This document shows positions 9,948 through 18,821 of a DNA stretch of 64,000 nt, piece after piece. The stretch is from Vogesella sp. XCS3 (GTDB lineage Bacteria > Pseudomonadota > Gammaproteobacteria > Burkholderiales > Chromobacteriaceae). The notes under the pieces are model-generated. The model searched no databases. It had not been told where the DNA came from and saw only the letters and a list, made by a program, of their open reading frames with translations. A program made the position numbers and the translations under genes. The stretch's first letter is position 1; each line of letters opens with the position of its first letter. The stretch spans positions 1,115,501-1,179,500 of the forward strand of contig NZ_CP085530.1 of assembly GCF_020616155.1 (NCBI RefSeq), given 5' to 3'.

Positions 9948-10918
9948 TACGCCCCCCTTTCAACGAAATCTGCCACGGCCAGCCTGCCCAGCTGCACCGG
10001 CCTTGGTAGCAGGCCGGCACGCGACATCACATTGGCCAGGTTGCGGGCTTCTTCATCCAGCCGCCCGCCCAGCCAGTGCAGGTTTTCCTGCCGCCCGGGC
10101 AGGCGCAGGCCGGCAAAAATCGGTGCCAGCTCGGCCTGGCTTACCCCCATCTGCGCCGCCATATAGGTGTAAGCCTCGCTACGCTGGCGGCCGAACTTTT
10201 CCAGCATGGCAAAATGGCTGTTTACCAAGGCCTGCAAGGCCTGGCTGGCCACACCCAGCACATCCTCGCGCACAGCCAGCACATCCACGATACGCCCGGG
10301 AATATCGGCACTACTGAACAGCGTGCGCGCTCCCCGCTTGCGCAAGCGGCTGGCCTGCGGCTCCATGGTAACCAACGCATCGATGCTGCCGCTGTCAAAA
10401 GCCGCCTCGTGCTGGTCCAGCAAAACAGGCACAGGAATCACCTGCGCACGGGTAAGGCCGGCGCGCTGCAACATGGCGTCCAGCATTACCGCGCCCACCG
10501 CGCTGCCTTCCACGCCGATACGCCGCCCGGCCAGCTGGCCCAGGCTGGTGACTGCGCCCCGGCCCAGCACCACATCGCCGCCGTGCGACACGTCCAGCAC
10601 GGCAATCACTTTCAGCGGAATGCCTTCGGCCAAGGCACTGATGACCTCATCCAGCGTCAGGCAAGCGCCGTCCAGCATGCCGGCACTGAGCGCCCGCAGG
10701 CTGCTGGTAGACGAGCTGATTTGCAGCAGACGCACTTGCTTATGATCCAGCACCTGGTCATCTGCCGCCCAGGTAATAAACAGATAGCCGGGCCAGCCAT
10801 TACTACCGATGCGCAGCAATGGCTCTGGCGCTTGGCAAGCAGTCAATGCCATCGCCAGGCCGGCCTGCAGCACATGGCGTCGGCTAAGGGGGAAAGAATG
10901 GGGCGGGTGGAGGTTCAT
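9947..10918 (-). CDS. NMT1/SsuA-like periplasmic binding lipoprotein
   Basis: Periplasmic substrate-binding protein of 323 residues, resembling the NMT1/THI5 or SsuA/TauA type. The N-terminus carries SRRHVLQAGLAMALTAC: twin arginines and a lipobox-like LTAC. Recognisable parts are RIGSNGWPGYLF, a region around GACLTLDEVISA, and GRRIGVEGSAVGAVMLDAML. No ABC permease or ATPase gene is nearby; the only partner is the GGDEF-EAL gene it overlaps by one base. A role as a ligand sensor for that protein, not as a transporter subunit, is therefore likely (inference). Confidence 0.8.
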   Translation of the reverse strand: MNLHPPHSFPLSRRHVLQAGLAMALTACQAPEPLLRIGSNGWPGYLFITWAADDQVLDHKQVRLLQISSSTSSLRALSAGMLDGACLTLDEVISALAEGIPLKVIAVLDVSHGGDVVLGRGAVTSLGQLAGRRIGVEGSAVGAVMLDAMLQRAGLTRAQVIPVPVLLDQHEAAFDSGSIDALVTMEPQASRLRKRGARTLFSSADIPGRIVDVLAVREDVLGVASQALQALVNSHFAMLEKFGRQRSEAYTYMAAQMGVSQAELAPIFAGLRLPGRQENLHWLGGRLDEEARNLANVMSRAGLLPRPVQLGRLAVADFVERGA

Positions 10919-11013
10919 ACGGCCAAAACAAGTGGGTATCTAGTAAATCATACTTAATAACCACCATGTTTTTATAGGTATCGCAGCAAAGACTGCGCCA
11001 TATCATCCATGCA

Positions 11014-12126
11014 TTACCCAGTGTGTAGCCATTGGCGCAAAACGGGCTGGGCGTGAGCCAGCGCCGGGCCGGATAACAAGGCAATGCCCTGCGCCTGCGC
11101 GCGGGCCGCTTCGCTTTCGGTAGCCGGGTACAGCGTGGCCAGCATGGCACGGGCGTGCAGGCCACCCAGGCTGGCGGCGCTATCGAGCTTGAACAGGTTA
11201 TCCAGCCCGATGCCACGCTGGTGCAGCGCGGTGGGCGCGGTGGTTTTGCACTCCACCAGATAGAGCTGGTTATTGCACAAGATAGCCACGTCGTACTCGT
11301 TGGCCACCCCGTCGTGCACCACTTTCACCCCCACCGCTGCATCGCTGATGGGCAAGGTGGGCTGCAGCGCCGCCACCTGCGACAGCAGCCATACTTCCAG
11401 CCAGCCACCGCCCAGAAAAAAGCGTGCCGACGCGTCGTGGCAACGCACGTGGCCGGCCTGGTCGATATCTACCAGCCCGCAGCCGGCCAGCCAGTGGCGC
11501 AAGGCCCGTTCGCCATGCGGCAGCGGGTGGCGGCTGAACTGGCGGGCGTCCAGGTCATTGCACAAGCGGTTCAGCAGCGATAGCGCCGCCGGGCGCTGCA
11601 CCGCCAGCGCGGCCAGCCCGGCCGCCAGCGCCTCCAGCCGCTGCGGGCGCTGCGCCAGCCGGTAGTGAATATGCTCGATGCGGCTGCCGTACAGCGCAAA
11701 GTACGCCGCCAGCGTCAGGCCATCGGCAATATCGCTGCCGGTGCGCAGGCCGGTATGCTCGCCGCCCAGCAGCCAGATCAGGCGGTCGCTGTGCGGGGCG
11801 ATGCTCAGCAGCGGCAGCTGGCGCTCACGCGCCAGGTCGTAGGCCAGCGCCGCCTGCACCGGCGAGGCGGCGCTGATATTGAAAGCCACCGCGCCCTGCG
11901 CCAATGCGGCCAACTGCTGGCGCAGCGCCAGCGGCTGGGTATCGGCCACCAGCGTCACCACATTGGCCGGCAAGTGCAGGCTGCGGCACACGCCGGCGAT
12001 ATCGGTGGCCAGCCCCAGCTCGCTGCGGTGGCACAGCAAGCTGACCTGGCTTACGCCAAAGCGGCGATCCAGCGCCGGGGTGATGATGTCGCTTTCTACG
12101 CGGTTTACAAAAGCCAGCAGGTGCAT
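11014..12126 (-). CDS. Card1/VC1899-like CARF-nuclease (DUF1887)
   Basis: A 370-residue protein with the two-part layout of the DUF1887/Card1 family. It has a Rossmann-like CARF domain (about 1-150: MHLLAFVNRVESDIITPAL, FNISAASPVQAALAYDLA), a middle helical region and a C-terminal PD-(D/E)XK nuclease fold. Candidate catalytic residues are E244 in GGGWLEVW, E277/D279 in NEYDVAI and E292/K294 in LYLVECKT. In type III CRISPR systems such proteins cut DNA or RNA when cyclic oligoadenylate binds the CARF domain. No CRISPR array or cas gene is visible here, as for the stand-alone Vibrio VC1899. The activating signal is unknown. Confidence 0.8.
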   Translation of the reverse strand: MHLLAFVNRVESDIITPALDRRFGVSQVSLLCHRSELGLATDIAGVCRSLHLPANVVTLVADTQPLALRQQLAALAQGAVAFNISAASPVQAALAYDLARERQLPLLSIAPHSDRLIWLLGGEHTGLRTGSDIADGLTLAAYFALYGSRIEHIHYRLAQRPQRLEALAAGLAALAVQRPAALSLLNRLCNDLDARQFSRHPLPHGERALRHWLAGCGLVDIDQAGHVRCHDASARFFLGGGWLEVWLLSQVAALQPTLPISDAAVGVKVVHDGVANEYDVAILCNNQLYLVECKTTAPTALHQRGIGLDNLFKLDSAASLGGLHARAMLATLYPATESEAARAQAQGIALLSGPALAHAQPVLRQWLHTG

Positions 12127-12198
12127 GGCAAAGCCTCGGTAACAGATGGCAGCATCTTAGCCACGCCAGGGGCCTACGGCCAAGCCTGCCAAAAGCAA

Positions 12199-12226
12199 AA
12201 CCCCCTGCCGCACAAGACAGGGGGTT
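12199..12226 (-). terminator. terminator of the PepSY gene
   Basis: AACCCCCTG/CAGGGGGTT stem with a ten-base loop. Read on the minus strand it is followed by TTTTGCTTTT. It lies between the PepSY gene and the Card1-like gene, so these are separate transcripts unless there is read-through. A GGTTGGCCGCA core copy begins within its arm. Confidence 0.75.
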
Positions 12227-12253
12227 GGCCGCAACACCAGCCGTACAGGTGGT

Positions 12254-13633
12254 TTAGCGCAGGAAAGCCAGCGCCGGCACGCGGCGCAGCAGCAGCCAGT
12301 CCAGCGCCAGAATGGCAATAAACGACATGCCTACCAGCGGGAAAGCCAGACCCAGCGCCAGCATGATCAAGAGCGCGCCTTTCCACAGCGGGGTATCCGG
12401 TGCGTCGACGGGCGCGCCCAGGCGGCCCGCCGGCTTGCGCAGCCACCACATCACCAGGCCGCTGATGCTGCTCACCAGTACCAGCAGGCAGATGGCCGCC
12501 ATCAGCAGCTGATTGGCCAAGCCAAAGAACTTGCCTTCGTGGATCACCACGCCAAACTCCACCGCCTTGGGCACCAGCGCGTAGTCCTTGAAGCGGATGT
12601 CCGCCAGCACCTTGCCGCTGTACTGGTCGATATGCAGCGTGGCTTCGTTACGCGGATCGTTCGGGAATACCGATACGGTAAACACGCCTTCGTCACCGTC
12701 CGGCAGCGCAATGTTGTAACCCGGCACCACGCCACGGGCGCGGGCGGTATCCACTACCTGCTGCAGCGCGATCTGCGGCGTGGCAGCCTGCGGCACGGCG
12801 CCTTTGTGCGCCGCGTGCGGGTCGGTGGACTTGGGCAGCGGGCTAGGCTCTACCGCCCACGGCACGATTTTCTCTTCGGTGCTGTTCAGGCTGATGGCTT
12901 TCTTGTCCGACTTGGGCACGTCGTCCCACATCTGCGCCGGGAACTGGCTCCACACCGCCGCAAATTTCTCGCCCCAGTAGCCGGTCCAGGTCAGCCCGGA
13001 CAACAGCATGAACAGCAAGAAGATGGCGCCCCAGAAGCCGGTAACGGCGTGGATGTCACGCCAGAAGGCGCGGCCACCGGCATTCAGGCGCGGCCAGAAT
13101 ACCGCCAGTTTGCCGCGGCCACGCGGCCACCACAGGTACAGGCCGGATACCAGCAACACCAGCGTCCAGCTGGTGGCCAGCTCCACCAGCAGGTCGCCGT
13201 TTTTACCGATCAGCAGCTCGCCGTGCAGCTTCAGTACGATAGTTTGCAGATTATTGTTTTCGTCCAGCGCGCCCAATACGGTGCCCTGGTAGGGGTCTAC
13301 GTACACGCCCAGCTTGGCGTCAGCGGTCTTGATGATGACCTTGGCGCTGGCGTCGGCAGCCGCAGGCGGCTGGTAACGCAGCACGCTGGCACCAGGGTAT
13401 TGCGCCTTCACCGCCACCACCAGGTGGTCGGCCGGGTGCGCGGGGGTACTGGCTGCGGGGACGTTCAGCAGATTGCCGTACATCAGCTGGTCCAGCTGCG
13501 GCTTGAACAGGTAAATCATGCCGGTAATGGCCAGCATGATCATGAACGGGGCTACCAGCAAGCCGGCATAAAAATGCCAGCGCCAGGCCACCGTGTAATA
13601 GCGGGGGGTTTTCTTGTCGGCAACAACGGCCAT
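12254..13633 (-). CDS. PepSY-associated transmembrane protein
   Basis: A 459-residue inner-membrane protein from ATG 13633 (MAVVADKKTPRYYTVAWRWHFYAGL). The first helix (LLVAPFMIMLAITGMIYLF) is followed by a large PepSY-containing region, then helices near 185-205, 240-260, 380-400 and 425-455. The pattern matches the PepSY_TM family, often found beside TonB siderophore receptors and thought to help reduce or process siderophore iron. No receptor gene is adjacent, so the iron link is by family only. An upstream ATG would add 20 residues ahead of the conserved N-terminus. Confidence 0.82.
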   Translation of the reverse strand: MAVVADKKTPRYYTVAWRWHFYAGLLVAPFMIMLAITGMIYLFKPQLDQLMYGNLLNVPAASTPAHPADHLVVAVKAQYPGASVLRYQPPAAADASAKVIIKTADAKLGVYVDPYQGTVLGALDENNNLQTIVLKLHGELLIGKNGDLLVELATSWTLVLLVSGLYLWWPRGRGKLAVFWPRLNAGGRAFWRDIHAVTGFWGAIFLLFMLLSGLTWTGYWGEKFAAVWSQFPAQMWDDVPKSDKKAISLNSTEEKIVPWAVEPSPLPKSTDPHAAHKGAVPQAATPQIALQQVVDTARARGVVPGYNIALPDGDEGVFTVSVFPNDPRNEATLHIDQYSGKVLADIRFKDYALVPKAVEFGVVIHEGKFFGLANQLLMAAICLLVLVSSISGLVMWWLRKPAGRLGAPVDAPDTPLWKGALLIMLALGLAFPLVGMSFIAILALDWLLLRRVPALAFLR

Positions 13634-13733
13634 GGTCAGTCTCGCGTGGAGGGTGAAGGCCGGCATTGTTAGGGTTGGCCGCACACGCCACAAGGCTGTG
13701 CGACACTATGCCGCAGGCGGCAAATCGTCGCGT

Positions 13734-14312
13734 TCAGGCACTGCGCACAGCCACGCCGGCAGCTCGGATGCCATCCAGCAAGGCGGCCAGCTCGGCCAGG
13801 CCGTCTTCCCACTGCGTATGGCCGGACGCCACATTGATATGCCCTGCCCCACGCAGCCACACCAGCGGCGCCTGCCACAACGCTGCCATGCGTGCGCTGC
13901 GCAGCGGCAGGCTGAACGGGTCGTTATCGCTGGCCACCACGCGGGCGGCAAACGGTAGCGCGGCCTGCGGCAGCGGGGCAAACGGCTGCAGTTGGGCCGG
14001 GGCGCTGGCTCGCTCGACATCGGCCGGGGCCACCAATAGTGCGCCGGCCAGTTTGTTGCCGTAGCGCGCGGCGTAGTGCGCCACCGTGGCACAGCCCAGG
14101 CTGTGGGCGATTACCACCACCGGTTGCGTGGCCGCATCGACGGCCGCGTCCAGCGCCGCCAGCCAGTCGCCCAGCTGCGGGGCGTGCCATTCGTGGTTGG
14201 CCACGCGCTGCGCGCCCAGCAGCTGCTGCCAGTGGCTTTGCCAGTGTTCTGGGCCGGAGTTGTTCCAGCCCGGCTGGATGATGAAGTCGAAACCGGAAAA
14301 ATCGTGTGCCAT
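13734..14312 (-). CDS. RBBP9/YdeN-type alpha/beta hydrolase
   Basis: Small serine hydrolase of 192 residues. The nucleophile elbow is AHSLGC (serine near residue 91); the acid is in ASDNDPF and the histidine in GAGHINVASG, the usual order for the RBBP9/YdeN family. The N-terminal PGWNNSGPEHWQSHW segment is characteristic of that family. The substrate is unknown; activity as a serine esterase is a family-level prediction. It is divergent from the cobalamin riboswitch locus. Confidence 0.85.
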   Translation of the reverse strand: MAHDFSGFDFIIQPGWNNSGPEHWQSHWQQLLGAQRVANHEWHAPQLGDWLAALDAAVDAATQPVVVIAHSLGCATVAHYAARYGNKLAGALLVAPADVERASAPAQLQPFAPLPQAALPFAARVVASDNDPFSLPLRSARMAALWQAPLVWLRGAGHINVASGHTQWEDGLAELAALLDGIRAAGVAVRSA

Positions 14313-14455
14313 GCCGCAGCTCCTGCCAATGTCATTTGCCTTACCTTAGCAGGGCTTTTATATTTCCAAAAATACTGATTTATTGTTTTTTTATTTCTCA
14401 TGGCAATATAAACGCCCCAAGCCAGCGCGCCCGATCTGGTAAAATTGCCGCTGCC

Positions 14456-14632
14456 TAGGTGCTTGCCCGGCTCGGCCGGCAAGTTAAACGGGAAACAGCC
14501 CCAAGCTGTGCTGCCCCCGCAACGGTGTGTTTCATCTGGCTGCCCCGCGCAGCTGCCCGGCCCCTGCGCCACTGTACCTGCCGGTACGGGAAGGCGGGCC
14601 AGCGGCGAAACCAGCCCGGATACCGGCCCAGG
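14456..14632 (+). promoter_or_regulatory. cobalamin riboswitch
   Basis: The leader of btuC carries the landmarks of an adenosylcobalamin aptamer in order: GGTGC near the 5' end, AAACGGGAAACAG, GCTGCCCCCGCAACGGT, a peripheral arm with CCACTG, and the B12-box-like AGCCCGGATACCGGCC ending near 14629. It should lower expression of the uptake and synthesis operon when B12 is plentiful. Confidence 0.95.
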
Positions 14633-14638
14633 CCACGC

Positions 14639-14669
14639 TGCGTGCCGCCAGATAGCCTGGCGGCACGCT
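14639..14669 (+). promoter_or_regulatory. likely riboswitch expression platform hairpin
   Basis: GCGTGCCGCCA/TGGCGGCACGC stem directly after the B12 box. Only TTTA follows, so it is a weak terminator at best. It could act together with the aptamer pseudoknot to stop transcription or block translation. Confidence 0.55.
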
Positions 14670-14750
14670 TTACCATGCTGCGGAGGGCGGCATGCGGCCA
14701 GCCCTCTGCCCGCCCGCCCCCCGCTGTACACCGGAAACACCGTGCAGCCC

Positions 14751-15776
14751 ATGCCTTCTATTTCACCTCAGCGCCCCACCCACCCCGCGCTACGCCTGCC
14801 ACCGGCCACCCTGCTGGCCCTGCTGCTGGGCATTAGCCTGGCCACCTTGCTGCTGGCCTGCGCCAGCGGCAGCGTGGCGCTAGGGCCAGGCCAGATTTGG
14901 CAAGCCCTGCAGGGCCAGGGTGATGCGCTGGCCACTACCCTGCTGCAGCTGCGGCTGGAACGCGCCCTTACCGCCTGGATTACCGGTGCCGCACTGGCGC
15001 TGGCCGGCCTGCTGATGCAATCGCTGCTGCGCAACCCCCTGGCCGACCCCTACGTAATGGGCGTGTCCGGCGGGGCATCGGTGGGCGCGCTGCTGGCGCT
15101 ATGGCTGGGGCTGGCCGTGTGGCAGGTAGACCTGGCTGCGGTAGCCGGTGCGCTGGCACTGTCCGGCGTGCTGTTCTGGCTGGCGCGGCGCGACTTTGGC
15201 CGCAGCAGCGGCACCGTATTGCTGCTGCTGACCGGCGCGCTGCTGTCTACCGCCTGCGGCGCGGTGATTTCGCTGCTGCTGACCATCGCCCAGGACAACC
15301 AGCTGCGCGGCATGGTGTTCTGGCTGGTGGGCGACATTTCCGGCACGCCGCTGCGGCCGTGGCCGTGGCTGGTAATGCTGCCGGCCATGCTGCTGGCCTG
15401 GTGGCAGGCGCCTGCCATCAACCTGCTGGCGCTGCACGGCGACCACGCCGCCACGCTGGGCGTGCCGCTGGCGCACCTGCGCCGCTTGCTGCTACTGCTG
15501 TCGGCCAGCCTGACTGCCACCGCCGTCAGCCAGGGCGGCAGCATCGGCTTTGTCGGCCTGATGGTGCCGCACGCCTGCCGCCTGGTGTGCGGGCCCAACC
15601 TGCGCCTGCTGATCCCCGCCTCCATCCTGAGCGGTGCCAGCCTGCTGGTACTGGCCGACACCCTGGCACGCACCGTGGTAGCCCCGATGCAGCTGCCGGT
15701 GGGCATTCTTACCGCGCTGCTGGGCGTGCCGGTACTGTTCTGGCAGCTGTCGCGCACGCGCCGGAGGCTGGCATGA
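14751..15776 (+). CDS. btuC: vitamin B12 ABC transporter permease
   Basis: FecCD/BtuC-family permease of 341 residues with about ten hydrophobic helices. Family signatures include RLERALTAWITGAALALAG, NPLADPYVMGVSGGASVGA and the coupling-helix region GSIGFVGLMVPHACRL. It moves cobalamin across the inner membrane with BtuD and the binding protein BtuF, both encoded in this locus. ATG 14751 is taken as the start (MPSISPQRP); a GTG nine bases earlier is possible. It is the first gene after the riboswitch and its stop overlaps the btuD start (ATGA). Confidence 0.93.
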   Translation: MPSISPQRPTHPALRLPPATLLALLLGISLATLLLACASGSVALGPGQIWQALQGQGDALATTLLQLRLERALTAWITGAALALAGLLMQSLLRNPLADPYVMGVSGGASVGALLALWLGLAVWQVDLAAVAGALALSGVLFWLARRDFGRSSGTVLLLLTGALLSTACGAVISLLLTIAQDNQLRGMVFWLVGDISGTPLRPWPWLVMLPAMLLAWWQAPAINLLALHGDHAATLGVPLAHLRRLLLLLSASLTATAVSQGGSIGFVGLMVPHACRLVCGPNLRLLIPASILSGASLLVLADTLARTVVAPMQLPVGILTALLGVPVLFWQLSRTRRRLA

Positions 15777-16525
15777 TGCTGCACGCAGACAAACTCAGTA
15801 TTTTGCAAGGCCAGCGCCACCTGCTGCACCAGCTGGGCTGGCAGGTACAGGCGGGCGAAGTATGGTGGATCGCCGGGCGCAACGGCTGCGGCAAAAGCAC
15901 GCTACTGGCCACGCTGGCCGGGCTGCGCGCCCCGGCGCAGGGCAGCATCAGCCTGTGCGGCCAACCTTTAGGCAGCACCGCGCCGCGCCTGCGCGCCCAG
16001 CGCCTGGCGCTGCTGCCGCAAGCCAGCCACGACGCCTTCGACTACGCCGTGATCGACGCGGTAGCCGCCGCGCGCTACCCGTGGCCGGACGACGGCCACA
16101 ACCCCGGCCGCATTGCCGCCGCGCTGAACGCCTTCGACCTGGCACGCCTGGCCGAGCGCCCGCTGCAGGCACTATCCGGCGGCGAACGCCAGCGCGTGGC
16201 GCTGGCCAGCGTGATGGCACAGGATGCCCCGCTGCTGCTGCTGGACGAGCCCACCAATTCGCTGGACCTGGCGCACCAGGCCGCCCTGCAAGAACAAATA
16301 CGCCGCTGGCAGGCCGATGGCAAAGCCGTGGTGGTCGTAAGCCACGACCTGCAGTTTGCCCCCGCCATCGCCAGCCACGCCCTGCTGCTGGACGGTGCTG
16401 GCGGCCATAGCCAGCACACGCTGGCCCAGCTTGGCGCCACCCACCTGGCGCAGGTACTGGGCTACCCGCTGACCCGCATCACCCACGCAGGCCACCCCTG
16501 CTTTTTACCCGGACACACCACATGA
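15773..16525 (+). CDS. btuD: vitamin B12 ABC transporter ATPase
   Basis: ABC ATPase of 250 residues. Walker A is GRNGCGKST, the Q-loop region is ALLPQASHDAF, the signature is LSGGERQR, Walker B is LLLLDEP, and the switch histidine is in VVVSHDLQ. The start is ATG 15773 with GGAGG nine bases upstream, overlapping the btuC stop. An open frame extends upstream within btuC but is out of register with that gene and has no family similarity. It powers cobalamin uptake through BtuC. Confidence 0.93.
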   Translation: MMLHADKLSILQGQRHLLHQLGWQVQAGEVWWIAGRNGCGKSTLLATLAGLRAPAQGSISLCGQPLGSTAPRLRAQRLALLPQASHDAFDYAVIDAVAAARYPWPDDGHNPGRIAAALNAFDLARLAERPLQALSGGERQRVALASVMAQDAPLLLLDEPTNSLDLAHQAALQEQIRRWQADGKAVVVVSHDLQFAPAIASHALLLDGAGGHSQHTLAQLGATHLAQVLGYPLTRITHAGHPCFLPGHTT

Positions 16526-17139
16526 GCCACACCGACGACCAAGGCCGCACCGAGCGCCACAACGCCCGCATGGCACGCAAAAAAGAAATCATGGACGCCC
16601 GCATTGCCGCCGCCGACGAGCACCGCGGCGTGTTTATCGTCAACGCCGGCAACGGCAAGGGCAAAAGCTCCAGCGGCCTGGGCATGGTGATGCGCGCGCT
16701 GGGCCACGACATGCAGGTAGGCGTGGTGCAATTCATCAAGGGCGCGATGGAAACCGGCGAGGAACGCTTCCTGCGCCGCTTCCCTGAGCAGGTGCAGTTC
16801 CACGCCATGGGCGAGGGCTACACCTGGAATACGCAAGACCGCGAGCGCGACGTAGCGCGCGCCACCGAAGCCTGGGCCAAGGCACGCGAGATGCTGCAAG
16901 ACCCGGCCATCGGCCTGGTGCTGCTGGACGAGCTGAACATCGCGTTGAAATACAAATACCTGGACGTAGACCAGGTGCTGGACGACATCCTGGCGCGCCC
17001 GCTGCACCAGCACGTGATCGTCACCGGCCGTGGCGTACCGGACGCGGTGGTAGAAGCCGCCGATACCGTCACCGACATGACGCTGGTGAAGCACGCCTTC
17101 GCCGCCGGCATCGCCGCCCAGCCCGGCGTGGAGTGGTAG
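16522..17139 (+). CDS. cobO: corrinoid adenosyltransferase (CobA/CobO/BtuR)
   Basis: ATP:cob(I)alamin adenosyltransferase of 205 residues. It attaches the 5'-deoxyadenosyl group to corrinoids, both imported and newly made. The P-loop GNGKGKSSS, the GVVQFIKG strand, the FHAMGEGYTW segment and LLDELNIALKY are typical of the CobA/CobO family. The start overlaps the btuD stop (ATGA), making a coupled uptake-plus-activation cassette. The gap to cobB is filled by repeats. Confidence 0.95.
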   Translation: MSHTDDQGRTERHNARMARKKEIMDARIAAADEHRGVFIVNAGNGKGKSSSGLGMVMRALGHDMQVGVVQFIKGAMETGEERFLRRFPEQVQFHAMGEGYTWNTQDRERDVARATEAWAKAREMLQDPAIGLVLLDELNIALKYKYLDVDQVLDDILARPLHQHVIVTGRGVPDAVVEAADTVTDMTLVKHAFAAGIAAQPGVEW

Positions 17140-17163
17140 GCGCGGCAAACCTGAAACCTATTG

Positions 17164-17302
17164 GCCACGAAAGCCACGAAACAACACAAAAACAAAACTG
17201 CCGATTGCCATGGCCAGCAGGCCTTGATGACACCGAAAATGTCCAAGCCCAAAAGCAGTCAGTAGCAGATTTTGTTCGTGGCTTTTCGTGGTTTTCGTGG
17301 CA
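17164..17302. repeat. CCACGAAA-bordered palindromic repeat, copy 1
   Basis: A unit of about 140 bases. It begins GCCACGAAAGCCACGAAA and ends with the inverted TTTCGTGG..TTTCGTGGC. Its core (17200-17244) is nearly the same as the core of copy 2. No gene is contained; peptides of the RGFRG type read through it are artefacts of the repeat. Confidence 0.8.
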
Positions 17303-17362
17303 AAAATGGTTTCCGCCCTGCCCCACGGCTTGGCTAGGTAAATATCAGGACAAAACCCGCTA

Positions 17363-17502
17363 GCCACGAAAGATACGAAAGCACACAAAAACAAAACCGC
17401 CGATTGCCATGGCCAGCCGGCCTTGATGACACCGAAAATGTCTCGGCCCCAAAGCAGCCAATCGCAGGCTTTTGTTCGTGCCCTTTCGTGGGTTTCGCGG
17501 CC
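17363..17502. repeat. CCACGAAA-bordered palindromic repeat, copy 2
   Basis: Second unit in direct orientation. Its core at 17399-17443 matches copy 1 at 17200-17244 with a few changes. It ends 23 bases before the cobB start codon, so it forms most of the cobB leader and could fold into a long hairpin in RNA. Confidence 0.8.
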
Positions 17503-17525
17503 AAAAACCAAATAAAGAAAACCCC

Positions 17526-18821
17526 ATGAGCTGCAAAGCCCTTTTGCTATCCGCCATCGCCTCCGGCCAGGGCAAGACCACCGTTACCGCCGCGCTGGCG
17601 CGCCGTCTGGTGCGCGACGGCTACCGCGTGCGCGTGTTCAAGACCGGGCCGGACTTCATCGACCCGCTGCTGCTGGCCGCCGCCAGCGGCAGCACGGTAG
17701 ACGTGCTGGACCTGTGGATGTGTACCGAAGCGCAGTGCCACAGCCTGCTGGCGCAAGCCGCCGCCGAGGTGGACTACGTACTGATCGAAGGCGTGATGGG
17801 CCTGTACGATGGCCAGCCGTCCAGCGCCGACCTGGCAAAACAGTTTGGCGTGCCGGTACTGGCCGTGCTGGACTGCAGCGCCATGGTGGGCACCGCGCTG
17901 GCCATTGCCCGCGGCCTGCGCGACCACGGCCAGCTGCCGTGGGCCGGCCTGCTGGCCAACCGCGTGGCCAGTAGCGGCCACGCCGACATGATCCGCGCCT
18001 GCGGCACGCCAGACCTGCCAGTGGTGGGCTGCCTGCCGCGCCAGGCCGAATCGCTGCCGGAACGCCACCTCGGCCTGCACCTGCCCAGCGACCTGCCCGA
18101 CCTGGCCGCGCGCCTGGACGCACTGGCCGACGCGCTGCAGCTGGACCACGCCGTGCTGGCTGCGCTGCCCGACTTTGCACCCGAGACTGCCCCCATGGCC
18201 ACGCTGCCGCCGCTGCTGGCCGGCAAAACCATCGCTGTGGCGCACGACGCCGCGTTTGCCTTTGTCTATGCGGCCAACCTGCGCACGCTGCAGGGCATGG
18301 GCGCGCGCATCGCCACCTTTTCGCCGCTGGCTGACGAGGCCATTCCGGCCGACGCCGACGCGCTGTGGCTGCCCGGCGGCTACCCCGAGCTGCACGGCGC
18401 CACGCTGGCGGCCAACACCCGCTGGCTGGCCAGCGTGCAGGCCTTTGCCGCTGGCGGCAAGCCGGTGTGGGCCGAATGCGGCGGCATGATGGCGCTAACC
18501 GAACAGCTGCACGATGGCCAGGGCCAGGCACACCGCATGGCCGGCGTGCTGCCCGGTAGCGTACGCATGACCGCCAAACTGGCCGGGCTGGGCAGCCAGG
18601 GTTGGCCGCACCCTGCCGGCGAGCTGCGCGGCCACACCTTCCATTACTCGCAGTTCGACACCCCGCTGCCCGCTGCCGCCACCTGCCAGCGCAAGGCCGG
18701 TGGTAGCCCGGGCGAGGTGGTGTACCGCCACGGCAGCGTGCAGGCCAGCTACTTCCACGCCTACTTTGCCAGCCAGCCCGCCGCCGCAGCAGCGCTGTTC
18801 CTGCCGGAGGCCGCATGCTGA
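17526..18821 (+). CDS. cobB: cobyrinate a,c-diamide synthase
   Basis: Amidates the a and c side chains of cobyrinate or hydrogenobyrinate, using glutamine and ATP. The protein is 431 residues from ATG 17526 (MSCKALLLSAIASGQGKTT). The N-terminal P-loop ATPase domain has SGQGKTTVTAAL and KTGPDFIDP. The C-terminal class I glutaminase-like domain has the nucleophile cysteine in WAECGGMMAL and a late histidine in ASYFHAYF. The frame is open upstream into the repeat, but those residues (FVPFRGFRGQ) are not native. It begins a run of overlapping genes through to the second binding protein at 22444. Confidence 0.94.
   Translation: MSCKALLLSAIASGQGKTTVTAALARRLVRDGYRVRVFKTGPDFIDPLLLAAASGSTVDVLDLWMCTEAQCHSLLAQAAAEVDYVLIEGVMGLYDGQPSSADLAKQFGVPVLAVLDCSAMVGTALAIARGLRDHGQLPWAGLLANRVASSGHADMIRACGTPDLPVVGCLPRQAESLPERHLGLHLPSDLPDLAARLDALADALQLDHAVLAALPDFAPETAPMATLPPLLAGKTIAVAHDAAFAFVYAANLRTLQGMGARIATFSPLADEAIPADADALWLPGGYPELHGATLAANTRWLASVQAFAAGGKPVWAECGGMMALTEQLHDGQGQAHRMAGVLPGSVRMTAKLAGLGSQGWPHPAGELRGHTFHYSQFDTPLPAAATCQRKAGGSPGEVVYRHGSVQASYFHAYFASQPAAAAALFLPEAAC

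Noticed and set aside
11014..14312. CRISPR array near the Card1-like gene
   Set aside because: No regularly spaced direct repeats were found in this region or elsewhere in the window.
17140..17525. Small proteins or N-terminal extensions with FRGFRGQ-like sequence near cobB and cobQ
   Set aside because: They are translations of the CCACGAAA repeats and recur in several frames and places.
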